In this document: piece by piece, positions 9,187-17,549 of the stretch
Position numbering within the stretch: position 1 is the stretch's first letter
Layout of the letters: each line of letters starts with the position of its first letter
Source: Bradyrhizobium nanningense
GTDB taxonomy: Bacteria; Pseudomonadota; Alphaproteobacteria; Rhizobiales; Xanthobacteraceae
Assembly: GCF_004114535.1 (NCBI RefSeq)
Contig: NZ_LBJC01000029.1
Location: 1-64,000 of the forward strand
Direction of reading: 5' to 3'
Length of the DNA stretch: 64,000 nucleotides
Made by a program: the position numbers and the translations under genes
The notes under the pieces: generated by a model
Seen by the model: only the letters and a program-made list of their open reading frames with translations
Told to the model about the DNA's origin: nothing
The model's database searches: none

Positions 9187-9669
9187 TCAGGCGGCGCGGG
9201 GCGCGTCGGCGCCGCGATCTTCCGGAATCTCGTCATGCGCCATCAGCTTGGCGAGATCGAAGATCACGACGAACTTCTCGCCCTTGCGGCCGATGCCGGC
9301 GGCATAATCCGACTGCCATTTCCCGCCGACTTCGGGCACCGGCTCGATCGCCTGCTCGTCGATATCGGTAACCTCGAACACGCAGTCGGCGACGAAGCCG
9401 ACGCCGACCAGACGATCCTTCATCGGCACGTCGAGGATGATGATGCGGGTCGCTTCCGTGTCGGCCACGGTCGGCAGGCCAAGCTTGGTGCGGAGATCGA
9501 CGATCGGATAGCCGCTGCCGCGCACGTCGATCATGCCCAGCAGGAAGTTCGGCGCGTGCGGGAGCCGCGAGATCGGCCGCATGTCCAGGATTTCGCGGAC
9601 GTTGCGGATGCTGATGCCGAAGGTCTCGCCGGCGAGCCCGAGCGTCAGGTATTGCGAGGTTGCGGCCAT
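9187..9669 (-). CDS. cheW: Chemotaxis coupling protein CheW
   Basis: 160 aa with the complete CheW fold signature: Y-L-T-L-G-L-A-G-E-T-F-G-I-S-I near the N-terminus, V-R-E-I-L-D-M-R-P-I-S-R-L-P, G-M-I-D-V-R-G-S-G-Y-P-I-V-D-L-R and F-V-V-I-F-D-L. CheW normally couples receptors to the kinase CheA in membrane arrays. It lies between two MCP genes in the same operon. No cheA is present in this window, so its kinase partner must be encoded elsewhere or has been lost. Confidence 0.95.
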   Translation of the reverse strand: MAATSQYLTLGLAGETFGISIRNVREILDMRPISRLPHAPNFLLGMIDVRGSGYPIVDLRTKLGLPTVADTEATRIIILDVPMKDRLVGVGFVADCVFEVTDIDEQAIEPVPEVGGKWQSDYAAGIGRKGEKFVVIFDLAKLMAHDEIPEDRGADAPRAA

Positions 9670-9732
9670 GATGCAGTCCGGGGTTCCGAAGGTTTGGAAG
9701 AGCGCGGTCCGGCGCGAGGCCGGACCGGTTGA

Positions 9733-11358
9733 TCAGCGTTGGAACTCGGCGTCGCGGTCGTCTTCGCCGTCGTGCATGTCGAAGGCGAAGCCACCGCCAC
9801 CGGCGGCCTTCATCGCACGCGCCGGCTTGCGAACAGGCGCCGGCTTCTTCGCGCCGCGGTCGACGGCCGCCATATGCGCAGCCTTGGCCCGGAGCTGACC
9901 GACGGCGCGGTCGATCGGTTCGGCCGCCGTTTTCTCCTTGTTGCGGACAGCGTCGTCGATCCGGAAGAACGAGATGGTCGACTGCAGCTGCTCGGCCTGC
10001 GAGGCAAGCTCCTCCGAGGTCGATGACACCTGCTCGGACGCGCTGGCGTTCTGCTGGCCGACCTTGTCGAGCTGCTGGATCGCCTGGTTGATCTGGGCCG
10101 AGCCGACGTCCTGCTCGCGGCATGCCGCGGTGATCTCCTGGACCAGCTCGGCGGTCTTCTTGATGTCGGGCACGAGCTTGGACAGCATGTCCCCGGCCTC
10201 CTGCGCGACCTTCACCGTTTCCGTCGACAGCGTGCCGATGTCGGCGGCTGCGGCCTGGCTGCGTTCGGCGAGCTTGCGCACTTCAGAAGCCACGACGGCA
10301 AAGCCCTTGCCATGCTCGCCGGCGCGCGCGGCTTCGACCGCCGCGTTGAGCGCCAGCAGGTCGGTCTGGCGCGCGATCTCCTGCACGATCGTGATTTTCT
10401 CGGCGATCGTCTGCATTGCCTGGACGGCGCGGCCCACTGCGACGCCGCTGGCCTCGGCATCCTGAGCAGATCGCGCCGCAATCTTCTCGGTCTGATTGGC
10501 GTTGTCGGCGTTCTGTTTCACGTTCGAAGCCATCTCCTCCATCGAGGAGGAGGCTTCCTCGGCCGAAGAGGCCTGCTCGGTCGCGCCCTGTGAGAGCTGC
10601 TCGGCGCTCGCGGACAGCTCCTGGCTTCCGGCGGAGACGTTGCTCGCCGCGGTGATTGCCTCGGCGACGATCTGCCGGAGCTTCTCGACCATGGCGTTCA
10701 ACGACCTGACGAGATCGCCGATCTCGTCGTTGCTGGCGGAGGGAATGGTCTGGCTGAGATCGCCCTGGGCGACCGCGCCGGCAAGTCCGACCGCACGGCC
10801 GAGCGAACGGCTGATCGAGATGGAGATCCAGAGCGCAGCCCCGATCGCAACCGCCAGCGAGACGCCGATCAGCGTTATCAGCAGGAGCTGAGCCTGGTGT
10901 CCTTCCGCCTTGGATTGAACGGCCTGCTCAGCCATCTGCTTCTTGGTGTTGACGACATAGGCACCCATGGATTCCATGGCATCCGCGACCACCTTGCGGC
11001 CGTCACCCATCGAGCGCTCGGTGGCTTTCGGCTTGTCCGTCTTCGCCACCCGGATCGTCTCTTCCTGGTAGGTATTCATCTTCGCGTACGCGGCGGCAAA
11101 GCCGTCGAGCAGCTTCCTGCCCGCTTCGCTCGCCAGCGCGTAGACCTCATCCTTGGTCTTCGTCGCGTCGTCGCGAAGCCTGGCCGCGTCGGCGGCAAAT
11201 TGTTCGACCTGGGCCTCGGTACCGAGAATCGAGTTCTTCTCGGCACGCAGCTGGAGCAGGATGTCCTTTTCGATCTGCGTCGCCTTTTCCATCCGCGTTG
11301 CGCGCAGAACCATGCTGTCGGCGGTCGCCATCATGTCGCCGAGCTTCATGTAGGCCAC
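9733..11358 (-). CDS. Methyl-accepting chemotaxis protein, N-terminally truncated
   Basis: 541 aa starting at M-A-Y-M-K-L-G-D-M-M. This aligns with the segment just after TM1 of the neighbouring MCP (A-Y-L-K-L-S-D-M-V), so the start and first membrane helix are missing. TM2 (L-L-L-I-T-L-I-G-V-S-L near residue 185), HAMP, signalling tip and C-terminal tail are intact and almost identical to the neighbour. Upstream, the reading continues in this frame (A-S-A-L-A-G-G-V-A-Y) until it meets cheY sequence in another frame near 11380. Without TM1 the sensor domain should not reach the periplasm properly, so receptor function is doubtful. A deletion or an assembly error are the two explanations. Confidence 0.85.
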   Translation of the reverse strand: MAYMKLGDMMATADSMVLRATRMEKATQIEKDILLQLRAEKNSILGTEAQVEQFAADAARLRDDATKTKDEVYALASEAGRKLLDGFAAAYAKMNTYQEETIRVAKTDKPKATERSMGDGRKVVADAMESMGAYVVNTKKQMAEQAVQSKAEGHQAQLLLITLIGVSLAVAIGAALWISISISRSLGRAVGLAGAVAQGDLSQTIPSASNDEIGDLVRSLNAMVEKLRQIVAEAITAASNVSAGSQELSASAEQLSQGATEQASSAEEASSSMEEMASNVKQNADNANQTEKIAARSAQDAEASGVAVGRAVQAMQTIAEKITIVQEIARQTDLLALNAAVEAARAGEHGKGFAVVASEVRKLAERSQAAAADIGTLSTETVKVAQEAGDMLSKLVPDIKKTAELVQEITAACREQDVGSAQINQAIQQLDKVGQQNASASEQVSSTSEELASQAEQLQSTISFFRIDDAVRNKEKTAAEPIDRAVGQLRAKAAHMAAVDRGAKKPAPVRKPARAMKAAGGGGFAFDMHDGEDDRDAEFQR

Positions 11359-11377
11359 GCCGCCCGCGAGTGCGGAT

Positions 11378-11509
11378 GCCGGCTTGCGCCTTGGCGAGCC
11401 CTTGCGCGCCGTCGCCCGCCTCGATCACGCTGTGACCGGCCGGCTCGAGCACGACCTTGATCATTTGCCGGATGCTGGGGGAGTCGTCGACCGTGAGAAT
11501 CGTGGCCAT
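11378..11509 (-). pseudogene. cheY: cheY remnant (N-terminal 43 codons)
   Basis: The frame starting at 11509 encodes a perfect CheY start: T-I-L-T-V-D-D-S-P-S-I-R-Q-M-I-K, then V-L-E-P-A-G-H-S-V-I-E-A-G-D-G-A-Q-G-L-A-K-A-Q-A. It then stops resembling any receiver domain: the phosphorylatable Asp, the conserved Thr/Ser and Lys are absent. From about 11380 the DNA is MCP coding sequence read out of frame, and the frame terminates at 11147 as a nonsense 120-aa product. The start overlaps the STAS gene stop (TGATG), as in an intact operon. Confidence 0.8.
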
Positions 11510-11832
11510 CAGGTGCCATCTTTCTTTTGCGGGAAATGCTGATCGAGCATCGCCTCGCTGGCGAAGCCGGCGCGACGAAGGGTGTTACGCAGAGACTGTG
11601 AGAAGGAGGTCAGCACCACCGGGCGGCCTTGGGCCTCGCCCGTCTTGGCGGTCGACAGCAGAAGCTGGATCGACGTCACGTCGGCCTTGTCGACGCTCGA
11701 GCAGTCGATCTCGAGACGCTGCTCGCGCCCGAAGGCCTCGCGAATGAGATCATAAACGCTGCGAACAGCAGCGATGCTGCAATCGGCGGGTAACCGCAAC
11801 GACCATTTCGGCTCCGTCGGATCGAGCGCCAT
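11509..11832 (-). CDS. STAS-domain protein
   Basis: 107 aa with the STAS pattern: strand, I-D-C-S-S-V-D-K-A-D-V-T-S-I-Q-L-L-L-S-T-A, then V-V-L-T-S-F-S-Q-S-L and a C-terminal helix. STAS proteins act as anti-anti-sigma-like or scaffold modules; the canonical phosphoserine site seems replaced by the A-D-V-T-S segment. The ATG at 11832 is preceded by AGAGG at good distance, while the TTG at 11835 is less likely. First gene of the chemotaxis operon, coupled to cheY by an overlapping stop/start. The role in taxis is inferred from position. Confidence 0.8.
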   Translation of the reverse strand: MALDPTEPKWSLRLPADCSIAAVRSVYDLIREAFGREQRLEIDCSSVDKADVTSIQLLLSTAKTGEAQGRPVVLTSFSQSLRNTLRRAGFASEAMLDQHFPQKKDGT

Positions 11833-11862
11833 CAATGCCCCGCCTCTGCTAGAATCCCGCTA

Positions 11863-11875
11863 CACGTTTGACGTG
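11863..11875. promoter_or_regulatory. Palindrome in divergent promoter region
   Basis: CACGT-TTG-ACGTG forms a perfect 5-bp-arm inverted repeat about 30 bp upstream of the STAS start and about 210 bp upstream of the REC-HD-GYP start. This is the usual place for an operator controlling the chemotaxis operon, the HD-GYP gene, or both. No known regulator is assigned. Confidence 0.35.
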
Positions 11876-12081
11876 AATAAAATGAGCAAACTACTAACGC
11901 GGCGGTCCGTACAACTACGGGTCACATTCCACCGGAATTCGCGCAGGTGCATGCAGGCGTGCACAGCCTGCTGAAATCGCATCCGGGGCGCACGGTCCCG
12001 CAGCGCATTTGCTTCGCGTTAAATTCGCTCGGGTTATGGGTGGGGTCCGTGCCTTTGCCAGCGAAGAGAGCCCGGCCGCCG

Positions 12082-13200
12082 ATGCTGACCCAAGCGCTTC
12101 TGGTTGACGACAGCCGCTCCATCCTCAACTTCCTGAAACGTCACATCGAGGCCGAAGGTCTGGTCGAAGCCACCACCTTCCTCGATCCCGTCGAAGCGCT
12201 GACCTGTGCGCGCGAGCGCGTTTTCGACCTCGTGCTGGTCGACTACGAGATGCCGCATATGGACGGCATCAGCTTCATCCGGGTCTTCCGTACCCTGCCC
12301 GGCTGTGCCGACATCCCGATCGCGATGATCACCTCGCGACAGACCGACGACGTCAAGATGGAAGCGCTGCAGGCCGGTGCAACCGATTTCCTGCCCAAGC
12401 AGCCGCAAAGCGTCGAGATGACGGTGCGTCTGCGGAATTTGATTCAGCTTGGTGCAGCCGTGCGCAAGCTCAACGATCGCGCCGCGCATCTGGCCAGTGA
12501 AGTCGCAGCCGCGACGCGGAAGCTCGGCGAGCGCGAGGAGGAGATCATCCTGCGCCTCGCGCTCGCGGTCGAATATCGCGACAACGACACCGGAGAGCAC
12601 ACGCTGCGGGTCGCCCGGTACAGCCGCATCATCGCCGAGCAGCTCGGCCTGCCGGCCCGGCTCTGCCGCGACATCTATCTGGCCGCGCCGCTGCACGACG
12701 TCGGCAAGGTCGCCATTCCCGACAATATCCTGCTCAAGCCGGGCAAGCTGACCGCCGAGGAGATAGCGGTGATCCGCACCCATGCGACGATCGGCGAGCG
12801 GATCCTGGCGGATTCCGGCTGCGAGCTGATCCAGCTCGGTGCGCAAATTGCCGCAGGTCATCATGAGCGCTGGGACGGCGCGGGCTATCCGAACGGTCTC
12901 AAGTCAGACGAGATCCCGGTTGCCGCACGCGTCGTCGCGGTCGCCGACGTGTTCGACGCCCTGACGACGCGGCGCCCCTACAAGGAGCCGATGCCGATCG
13001 AGGCGGCGCGCAATTACCTGATCGAGCATCAGGGGCGGCAATTCGACCCGGCCTGCGTCGAGGCATTCCTGTCGCGCTGGAAGGAGGTCGTGGAGATCGC
13101 TGCGGGGCAGCAGGCCACGCCGTTTCAGAAGACGGACGCCGCGCTCGTTTCCGAGAGTGCAGCGGAGAGCCGTCCGGTCGAGCCCGTCCCGGCCGCCTGA
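12082..13200 (+). CDS. Response regulator with HD-GYP phosphodiesterase domain
   Basis: About 372 aa from ATG 12082 (M-L-T-Q-A-L-L-V-D-D-S-R-S); the frame extends upstream to 11947 without homology. A receiver domain (Asp in L-V-L-V-D-Y-E-M-P, Lys in F-L-P-K-Q) and a short coiled coil precede an HD-GYP domain with H-D-V-G-K in A-P-L-H-D-V-G-K, H-H-E-R-W-D-G-A-G-Y-P and A-D-V-F-D-A-L-T. All residues for metal binding and c-di-GMP hydrolysis are present. RpfG-like architecture. It faces away from the chemotaxis operon, so phosphorylation by a cluster kinase is possible but unproven. Confidence 0.92.
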   Translation: MLTQALLVDDSRSILNFLKRHIEAEGLVEATTFLDPVEALTCARERVFDLVLVDYEMPHMDGISFIRVFRTLPGCADIPIAMITSRQTDDVKMEALQAGATDFLPKQPQSVEMTVRLRNLIQLGAAVRKLNDRAAHLASEVAAATRKLGEREEEIILRLALAVEYRDNDTGEHTLRVARYSRIIAEQLGLPARLCRDIYLAAPLHDVGKVAIPDNILLKPGKLTAEEIAVIRTHATIGERILADSGCELIQLGAQIAAGHHERWDGAGYPNGLKSDEIPVAARVVAVADVFDALTTRRPYKEPMPIEAARNYLIEHQGRQFDPACVEAFLSRWKEVVEIAAGQQATPFQKTDAALVSESAAESRPVEPVPAA

Positions 13201-13382
13201 GAATTCGCCCAAGAGCTTGCCGCGGCTCCGTTTTCTCCGGTCGCCGGGTTGAACCTGTTCCTGCTAGAGTGGCACCAATAACAAAGAGTGATTCTGCTCA
13301 CACTTGCCTGGATGCCCTGCTGCTAAGCATCGGACCAGGACGGGGACTGGTCATACGTCGGTCAAACTGGATGAGAATTCCC

Positions 13383-14051
13383 ATGAAAAGCCTGCTCGGC
13401 GCCGCTGTCGGCGCGTTCTGTGTTGCGGCCCCCGCCTTGGCGGAGACCCCTGCCGCCATCGTCGAGGACGTGCAAGGCAAGGTCGACGGCGTCGAATTCA
13501 TGGACTACGTCGCGGCGGGCAAGATCATCAAGCTCGGACCGAAGGCCAGCATCACGCTCAGCTATCTCAAATCCTGCCTGCGCGAGACGATCAGCGAAGG
13601 CGTCGTGCTGGTCGGCGCCGAGCAAAGCACCGTGCAGCTTGGCGAGGTGCAGCGCGCCAAGGTGCCCTGTGACACCAAGGCAGCGCAGCTCTCCGACCGC
13701 GAAGCGAATCAGAGTGCCGCCACCACGTTCCGGACCATGCGGCCCGACACCAAGGCCGCTCCGTCCAGACTGCCGACGCTCTACGGCGTCGCGCCGATCG
13801 TCCAGGCCAAGAGCGGCAGCACGCTGGTGATCGAGCGCACCGACGGCAAGGAGCCCACGATCAGCGTAGCGCTCAAGAGCGACGTCATGACCCGTGGCAA
13901 GTTCTATGATTTTGCCAAGGCCGGAAAGTCGCTGACGCCGGGCGGCAGCTATCTCGCAAGCCTCGGCACCAAGCGTTACACCTTCCAGGTCGACGCCAGC
14001 GCCACCGCCGCGCCGACCCCGATCATCGGTCGCCTGCTGCGGCTCGAATAA
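13383..14051 (+). CDS. Secreted protein paired with adenylate cyclase
   Basis: 222 aa from ATG 13383. A clear signal peptide (K-S-L-L-G-A-A-V-G-A-F-C-V-A-A-P-A-L-A) is followed by a domain beginning E-D-V-Q-G-K-V-D-G-V-E-F-M-D-Y-V with S-C-L-R-E-T-I, then a linker and a C-terminal beta-rich part. The N-terminal half is reminiscent of FecR-like beta domains, a weak assignment. It ends 20 bp before the CHASE2 cyclase gene, so the two are probably cotranscribed, and the protein may be the periplasmic partner of the CHASE2 sensor. An upstream ATG at 13371 is possible. Confidence 0.72.
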   Translation: MKSLLGAAVGAFCVAAPALAETPAAIVEDVQGKVDGVEFMDYVAAGKIIKLGPKASITLSYLKSCLRETISEGVVLVGAEQSTVQLGEVQRAKVPCDTKAAQLSDREANQSAATTFRTMRPDTKAAPSRLPTLYGVAPIVQAKSGSTLVIERTDGKEPTISVALKSDVMTRGKFYDFAKAGKSLTPGGSYLASLGTKRYTFQVDASATAAPTPIIGRLLRLE

Positions 14052-14071
14052 GCGGACCTAGCGACGGGGCG

Positions 14072-16222
14072 ATGCGGCGGATCGGGGGACGGGACATCGT
14101 TGCAGCGATCGTGATTGCGCTCGTGACGGGCGCAATTTTCACGTCTCCGCCGCTTCAAGTCCTGCAAGGCCTCTCGCTCGACATCCTCACGGCACTGCGC
14201 GGCAAGCTGATTGGCGACCGCCGCGATCCCGCGACATCGCCGGTCGTCGTCGTGGCGATCGACAGTGAAACCTACGAGACGGCGCCGTTCCAGGGATCGC
14301 CGACGCAAACCTGGACACGCGAGATCGGCCGGGTGCTCGACAGCATCAGCGAAGGCGGCGCCAAGGTGATCGGCTTCGACGTCATCTTCAAGAACTCGAT
14401 CGAGCAGTCGGAGATTCCCTTTGGCGACACGTCGTTTGGCAGCCGTGTGAGAGGATTTGACCGTGACTATCTGATTGCGCTCAGGCGACTCTCGGACAGC
14501 GGCAAGCTCGTGCTCGGCGAAATCCTGAGCAACGACCATCCGGAAGTGCCCTATCGCGCCCAGCAAGTGGCCGTGCGCAACACCGTCCGGGCGCTCAATG
14601 TCCACACCGACCACGACGACGTCATCCGGCGAATGCCGTTGAGCTTCGCCATCGAGGGCCGGCCGGTCCCCGCGATGGCGGCCGAGCTCGCGGCGCGCGC
14701 GACCGGCGCAAAGCCCGAGATTGCGCCTTCCGACGCGACCGAATTGTCCGGCCGCGCGATCCCGAGCGCGGTGCCGAATACAATGACGCTCAACTTCCGA
14801 GGGCGGGGACGCGACATCCCGACCTTTTCCTTCGTCGATCTGCACGCCTGCGCCGAAAAGGGTGACCGCGATTTCTTCCGCCGCGCTTTCGGCGGCAAGG
14901 TCGTGCTGGTTGGCACGGTCCTGAATTTCGAGGACCGCAAGCTCACCTCGATGCGCCTGTCCGGCGGCTATGATGGAACGCCGGCCGCCCGATGCGCCCT
15001 GCCCGCGCCGGCAAGCTCGCCGCAAAAAGCGCGCAGCGACGTCGCGGGTGTCTTCGTGCACGCCACGGCCGTACGAAACCTGATCGAGCACGACGCCACG
15101 ACCGAGCTCGGCTTTCCGATGCGGACCATTCTCACGATTGTGGTCGCCGCAATCATCGCCTGCGCGGCCTCCATATTCGCGCCGACCGGCGCGCTGGCCG
15201 CCTGGCTCGTCCTCACTGCCGTCTACACCGCAATGGCCGTCGGCGCCTTCGTTCATGCGAAGGCGCTGCCGCTGGCGGAGCCTGCGCTCGCGAGCCTTGC
15301 GGCACTCGCATCGATGATCGGCTATCGCTTCGTGCTGGCCGATCGCGACGAGCGCTTCCTGCGCAAGAGCTTTGCGCTCTATCTCGCGCCCGAAGTGATC
15401 GACACCATGGTCGCTTCCGGCAAGATGCCGGCGCTGGGCGGTGAGATGCGCAACGTCACCATGTTCTTCTCCGATCTCAGCGGTTTCTCGTCGATTGCCG
15501 AGACCATGACACCGGGCGAGCTGGTGACGCTGATGAACGAATATCTTTCCGCCATGACCGACATCATCGAAGGCCACGGCGGTTACGTCGACAAATATAT
15601 CGGCGATTCCATCGTCGCCATGTTCGGCGCGCCGGCCGACGATCCCGCACATGCAACGAACGCGGTTCGCGCCGCGCTGAGGTGCCACGAAAAGCTGGCC
15701 GAGCTCAACGCCAATCACCCCGCCTTTGCCGGCCATGGCCTGTCGCACCGCATCGGCCTCAACAGCGGTGAAGCCGTCGTCGGCAACATCGGCTCGCGCC
15801 GCCGCTTCAATTACACCGTGATGAGTGACACCGTGAACGTCGCCTCGCGGCTCGAGGGCGCCAACAAATATTACGGCACCGCGATCATGGCCTCCGAAAC
15901 GACGATGGCGCAGACCGGCGATACGTTTGCCTGGCGCGAGCTCGACGCGATCCGCGTACTGGGCCGCGGCGAGGCGATCAAGGTGTTCGAGCCACTGGCG
16001 GAGACAGGCGCAGAGAGCGCCGAACAGACGAAGGTGGCGACGACGTATGCGGAAGGGCTCGCCAGCTGGCGCGCGCGGGAGTTTGCGAAGGCGGCGGATG
16101 CGTTCGGGCAGATGGCAAAGACCGATTCGGCATCAGCGCTGTTCGCCAAGCGCGCGCTAGCATTCACCGCGAATCCACCGCCGCCGGATTGGACCCCGGT
16201 CAATACGCTGGAAGGGAAGTGA
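14072..16222 (+). CDS. CHASE2-domain class III adenylate cyclase
   Basis: 716 aa. A signal-anchor helix (about 8-25) precedes a periplasmic CHASE2 sensor (about 30-350; V-V-V-V-A-I-D-S-E-T, then G-A-K-V-I-G-F-D-V-I-F). Three membrane helices (about 350-420) and a cytoplasmic class III cyclase domain follow. The cyclase shows M-F-F-S-D-L-S-G-F (metal Asp), D-K-Y-I-G-D-S-I-V-A-M-F-G-A-P and Y-T-V-M-S-D-T-V-N-V-A-S-R-L; Lys and Asp at the base-recognition positions favour ATP over GTP. It makes cAMP in response to an unknown extracytoplasmic signal. A terminator-like hairpin follows. Confidence 0.93.
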   Translation: MRRIGGRDIVAAIVIALVTGAIFTSPPLQVLQGLSLDILTALRGKLIGDRRDPATSPVVVVAIDSETYETAPFQGSPTQTWTREIGRVLDSISEGGAKVIGFDVIFKNSIEQSEIPFGDTSFGSRVRGFDRDYLIALRRLSDSGKLVLGEILSNDHPEVPYRAQQVAVRNTVRALNVHTDHDDVIRRMPLSFAIEGRPVPAMAAELAARATGAKPEIAPSDATELSGRAIPSAVPNTMTLNFRGRGRDIPTFSFVDLHACAEKGDRDFFRRAFGGKVVLVGTVLNFEDRKLTSMRLSGGYDGTPAARCALPAPASSPQKARSDVAGVFVHATAVRNLIEHDATTELGFPMRTILTIVVAAIIACAASIFAPTGALAAWLVLTAVYTAMAVGAFVHAKALPLAEPALASLAALASMIGYRFVLADRDERFLRKSFALYLAPEVIDTMVASGKMPALGGEMRNVTMFFSDLSGFSSIAETMTPGELVTLMNEYLSAMTDIIEGHGGYVDKYIGDSIVAMFGAPADDPAHATNAVRAALRCHEKLAELNANHPAFAGHGLSHRIGLNSGEAVVGNIGSRRRFNYTVMSDTVNVASRLEGANKYYGTAIMASETTMAQTGDTFAWRELDAIRVLGRGEAIKVFEPLAETGAESAEQTKVATTYAEGLASWRAREFAKAADAFGQMAKTDSASALFAKRALAFTANPPPPDWTPVNTLEGK

Positions 16223-16248
16223 CGGCAGGAAGTCTGCCGCTTCTCACC

Positions 16249-16267
16249 CTCTCCCCTTGTGGGAGAG
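16249..16267. terminator. Hairpin between convergent genes
   Basis: Arms CTCTCCC and GGGAGAG flank a 5-nt loop in the 68-bp gap between the adenylate cyclase and the convergent pobA. It lacks a T-run but is well placed to end both transcripts. The sequence resembles the palindromes near 1100-1250. Confidence 0.4.
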
Positions 16268-16290
16268 CGTGGCTCGCCGACAACATCACC

Positions 16291-17463
16291 CTAAAACGGC
16301 AGTCCCACATAATTCTCCGCGAGCAGGCGCTGCGCGGTCTCCGACGAGAGCAGATAGTCGAGCTCGGTCTGCTGCAGCCGGTCCTCGTAGTCGAGCCGGT
16401 CGGGGAAACGATGCAGCAGCATCGTCATCCACCAGGAAAAGCGCTGCGCCTTCCAGATCCGCGCCAGCGCCTTGGCGGAATAGCCTTCAAGGCCGGAATC
16501 ATCGCCGCTCTGAAAATGCGCGAGCAGGGCGTGGTAGAGATAGTAGATGTCGGACGCAGCGCTGTTCAGCCCGCGCGCGCCCGTCGGCGGCACGATGTGA
16601 GCGGCGTCACCGGCAAGGAACAGCCGGCCATAGCTCATCGGCTCGGCAACGAAGCTGCGCAGCGGCGCGATGCTCTTCTCGATCGACGGCCCCGTGATCA
16701 GGTTGCCGGCGACCTGATTCGGCAGACGGCGCTTTAGCTCGGCCCAGAACGCATCGTCCGACCAATCCTCCACCTTGTCGGTCAAGGGCACCTGGATGTA
16801 GTAGCGGCTGAGCACCTGCGAGCGCAGCGAACAGAGCGCAAAGCCGCGCTCGTGCTTCACATAGATCAGCTCGGGCGACACGGGTTTCGTGCGCGACAGC
16901 ACGCCCAGCCAGCCGAACGGATAGACCTTCTCATATTCGCGTAGCACGTCCTTCGGGATCGATTTGCGGCTGACGCCGTGAAAGCCGTCGGCGCCGACGA
17001 TATAGTCGCAATCGACACGGACGGTCTCGCCGTTCGATCGATAGGTCACGTAGGGCCGGTCCGACGTCAGATCATGCGGCGTCACGTCTTCGGCGTTGTG
17101 CACGACCTTGCCGCCGAGGCGGTTACGTGCCTCATAGAGGTCGCGCGTCAGCTCGGTCTGGCCGTAGACCAGCACCGAATTGCCGCCGGAATGCTTGTGC
17201 AGATCGATCTTGGACAGCACGCCGTCATGGGCGATCTCGAAGCCGGTGTGAATCTCGCCCTCGCGGTCCATCCGCTCGCCGCACTGCGCCTCGCGCATCA
17301 GCTTGGCGAAGCCATGCTCGAGCACGCCTGCGCGGATGCGGGCGAGCACATGGTCGCGGCTGTATTTCTCCAGCACGATCGTGTCGATGCCCTTGAGGTG
17401 CAGGAGCTGGGACAACAGCAGCCCGGACGGCCCGCCGCCGATGATACAGACCTGAACTTTCAT
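16291..17463 (-). CDS. pobA: 4-hydroxybenzoate 3-monooxygenase
   Basis: 390 aa, the normal length. An FAD-binding G-G-G-P-S-G near residue 9, the D-G motif in I-V-G-A-D-G-F-H-G-V-S, and the second FAD motif R-L-F-L-A-G-D-A-A-H-I-V-P-P. It hydroxylates 4-hydroxybenzoate to protocatechuate with NADPH (or NADH) and O2 in the cytoplasm, feeding the pcaHG dioxygenase encoded 2 kb away. It is divergent from an AraC regulator, the usual pobA/pobR arrangement. Start is the ATG at 17463. Confidence 0.96.
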   Translation of the reverse strand: MKVQVCIIGGGPSGLLLSQLLHLKGIDTIVLEKYSRDHVLARIRAGVLEHGFAKLMREAQCGERMDREGEIHTGFEIAHDGVLSKIDLHKHSGGNSVLVYGQTELTRDLYEARNRLGGKVVHNAEDVTPHDLTSDRPYVTYRSNGETVRVDCDYIVGADGFHGVSRKSIPKDVLREYEKVYPFGWLGVLSRTKPVSPELIYVKHERGFALCSLRSQVLSRYYIQVPLTDKVEDWSDDAFWAELKRRLPNQVAGNLITGPSIEKSIAPLRSFVAEPMSYGRLFLAGDAAHIVPPTGARGLNSAASDIYYLYHALLAHFQSGDDSGLEGYSAKALARIWKAQRFSWWMTMLLHRFPDRLDYEDRLQQTELDYLLSSETAQRLLAENYVGLPF

Positions 17464-17549
17464 TTTTGCGTCCTCCCGTCGGCACTTTTTTGCAGATTTA
17501 ATGCCGCGGACCGATGGAGGGTTTCGCCATTGTCTTGTACTATTCGAAC

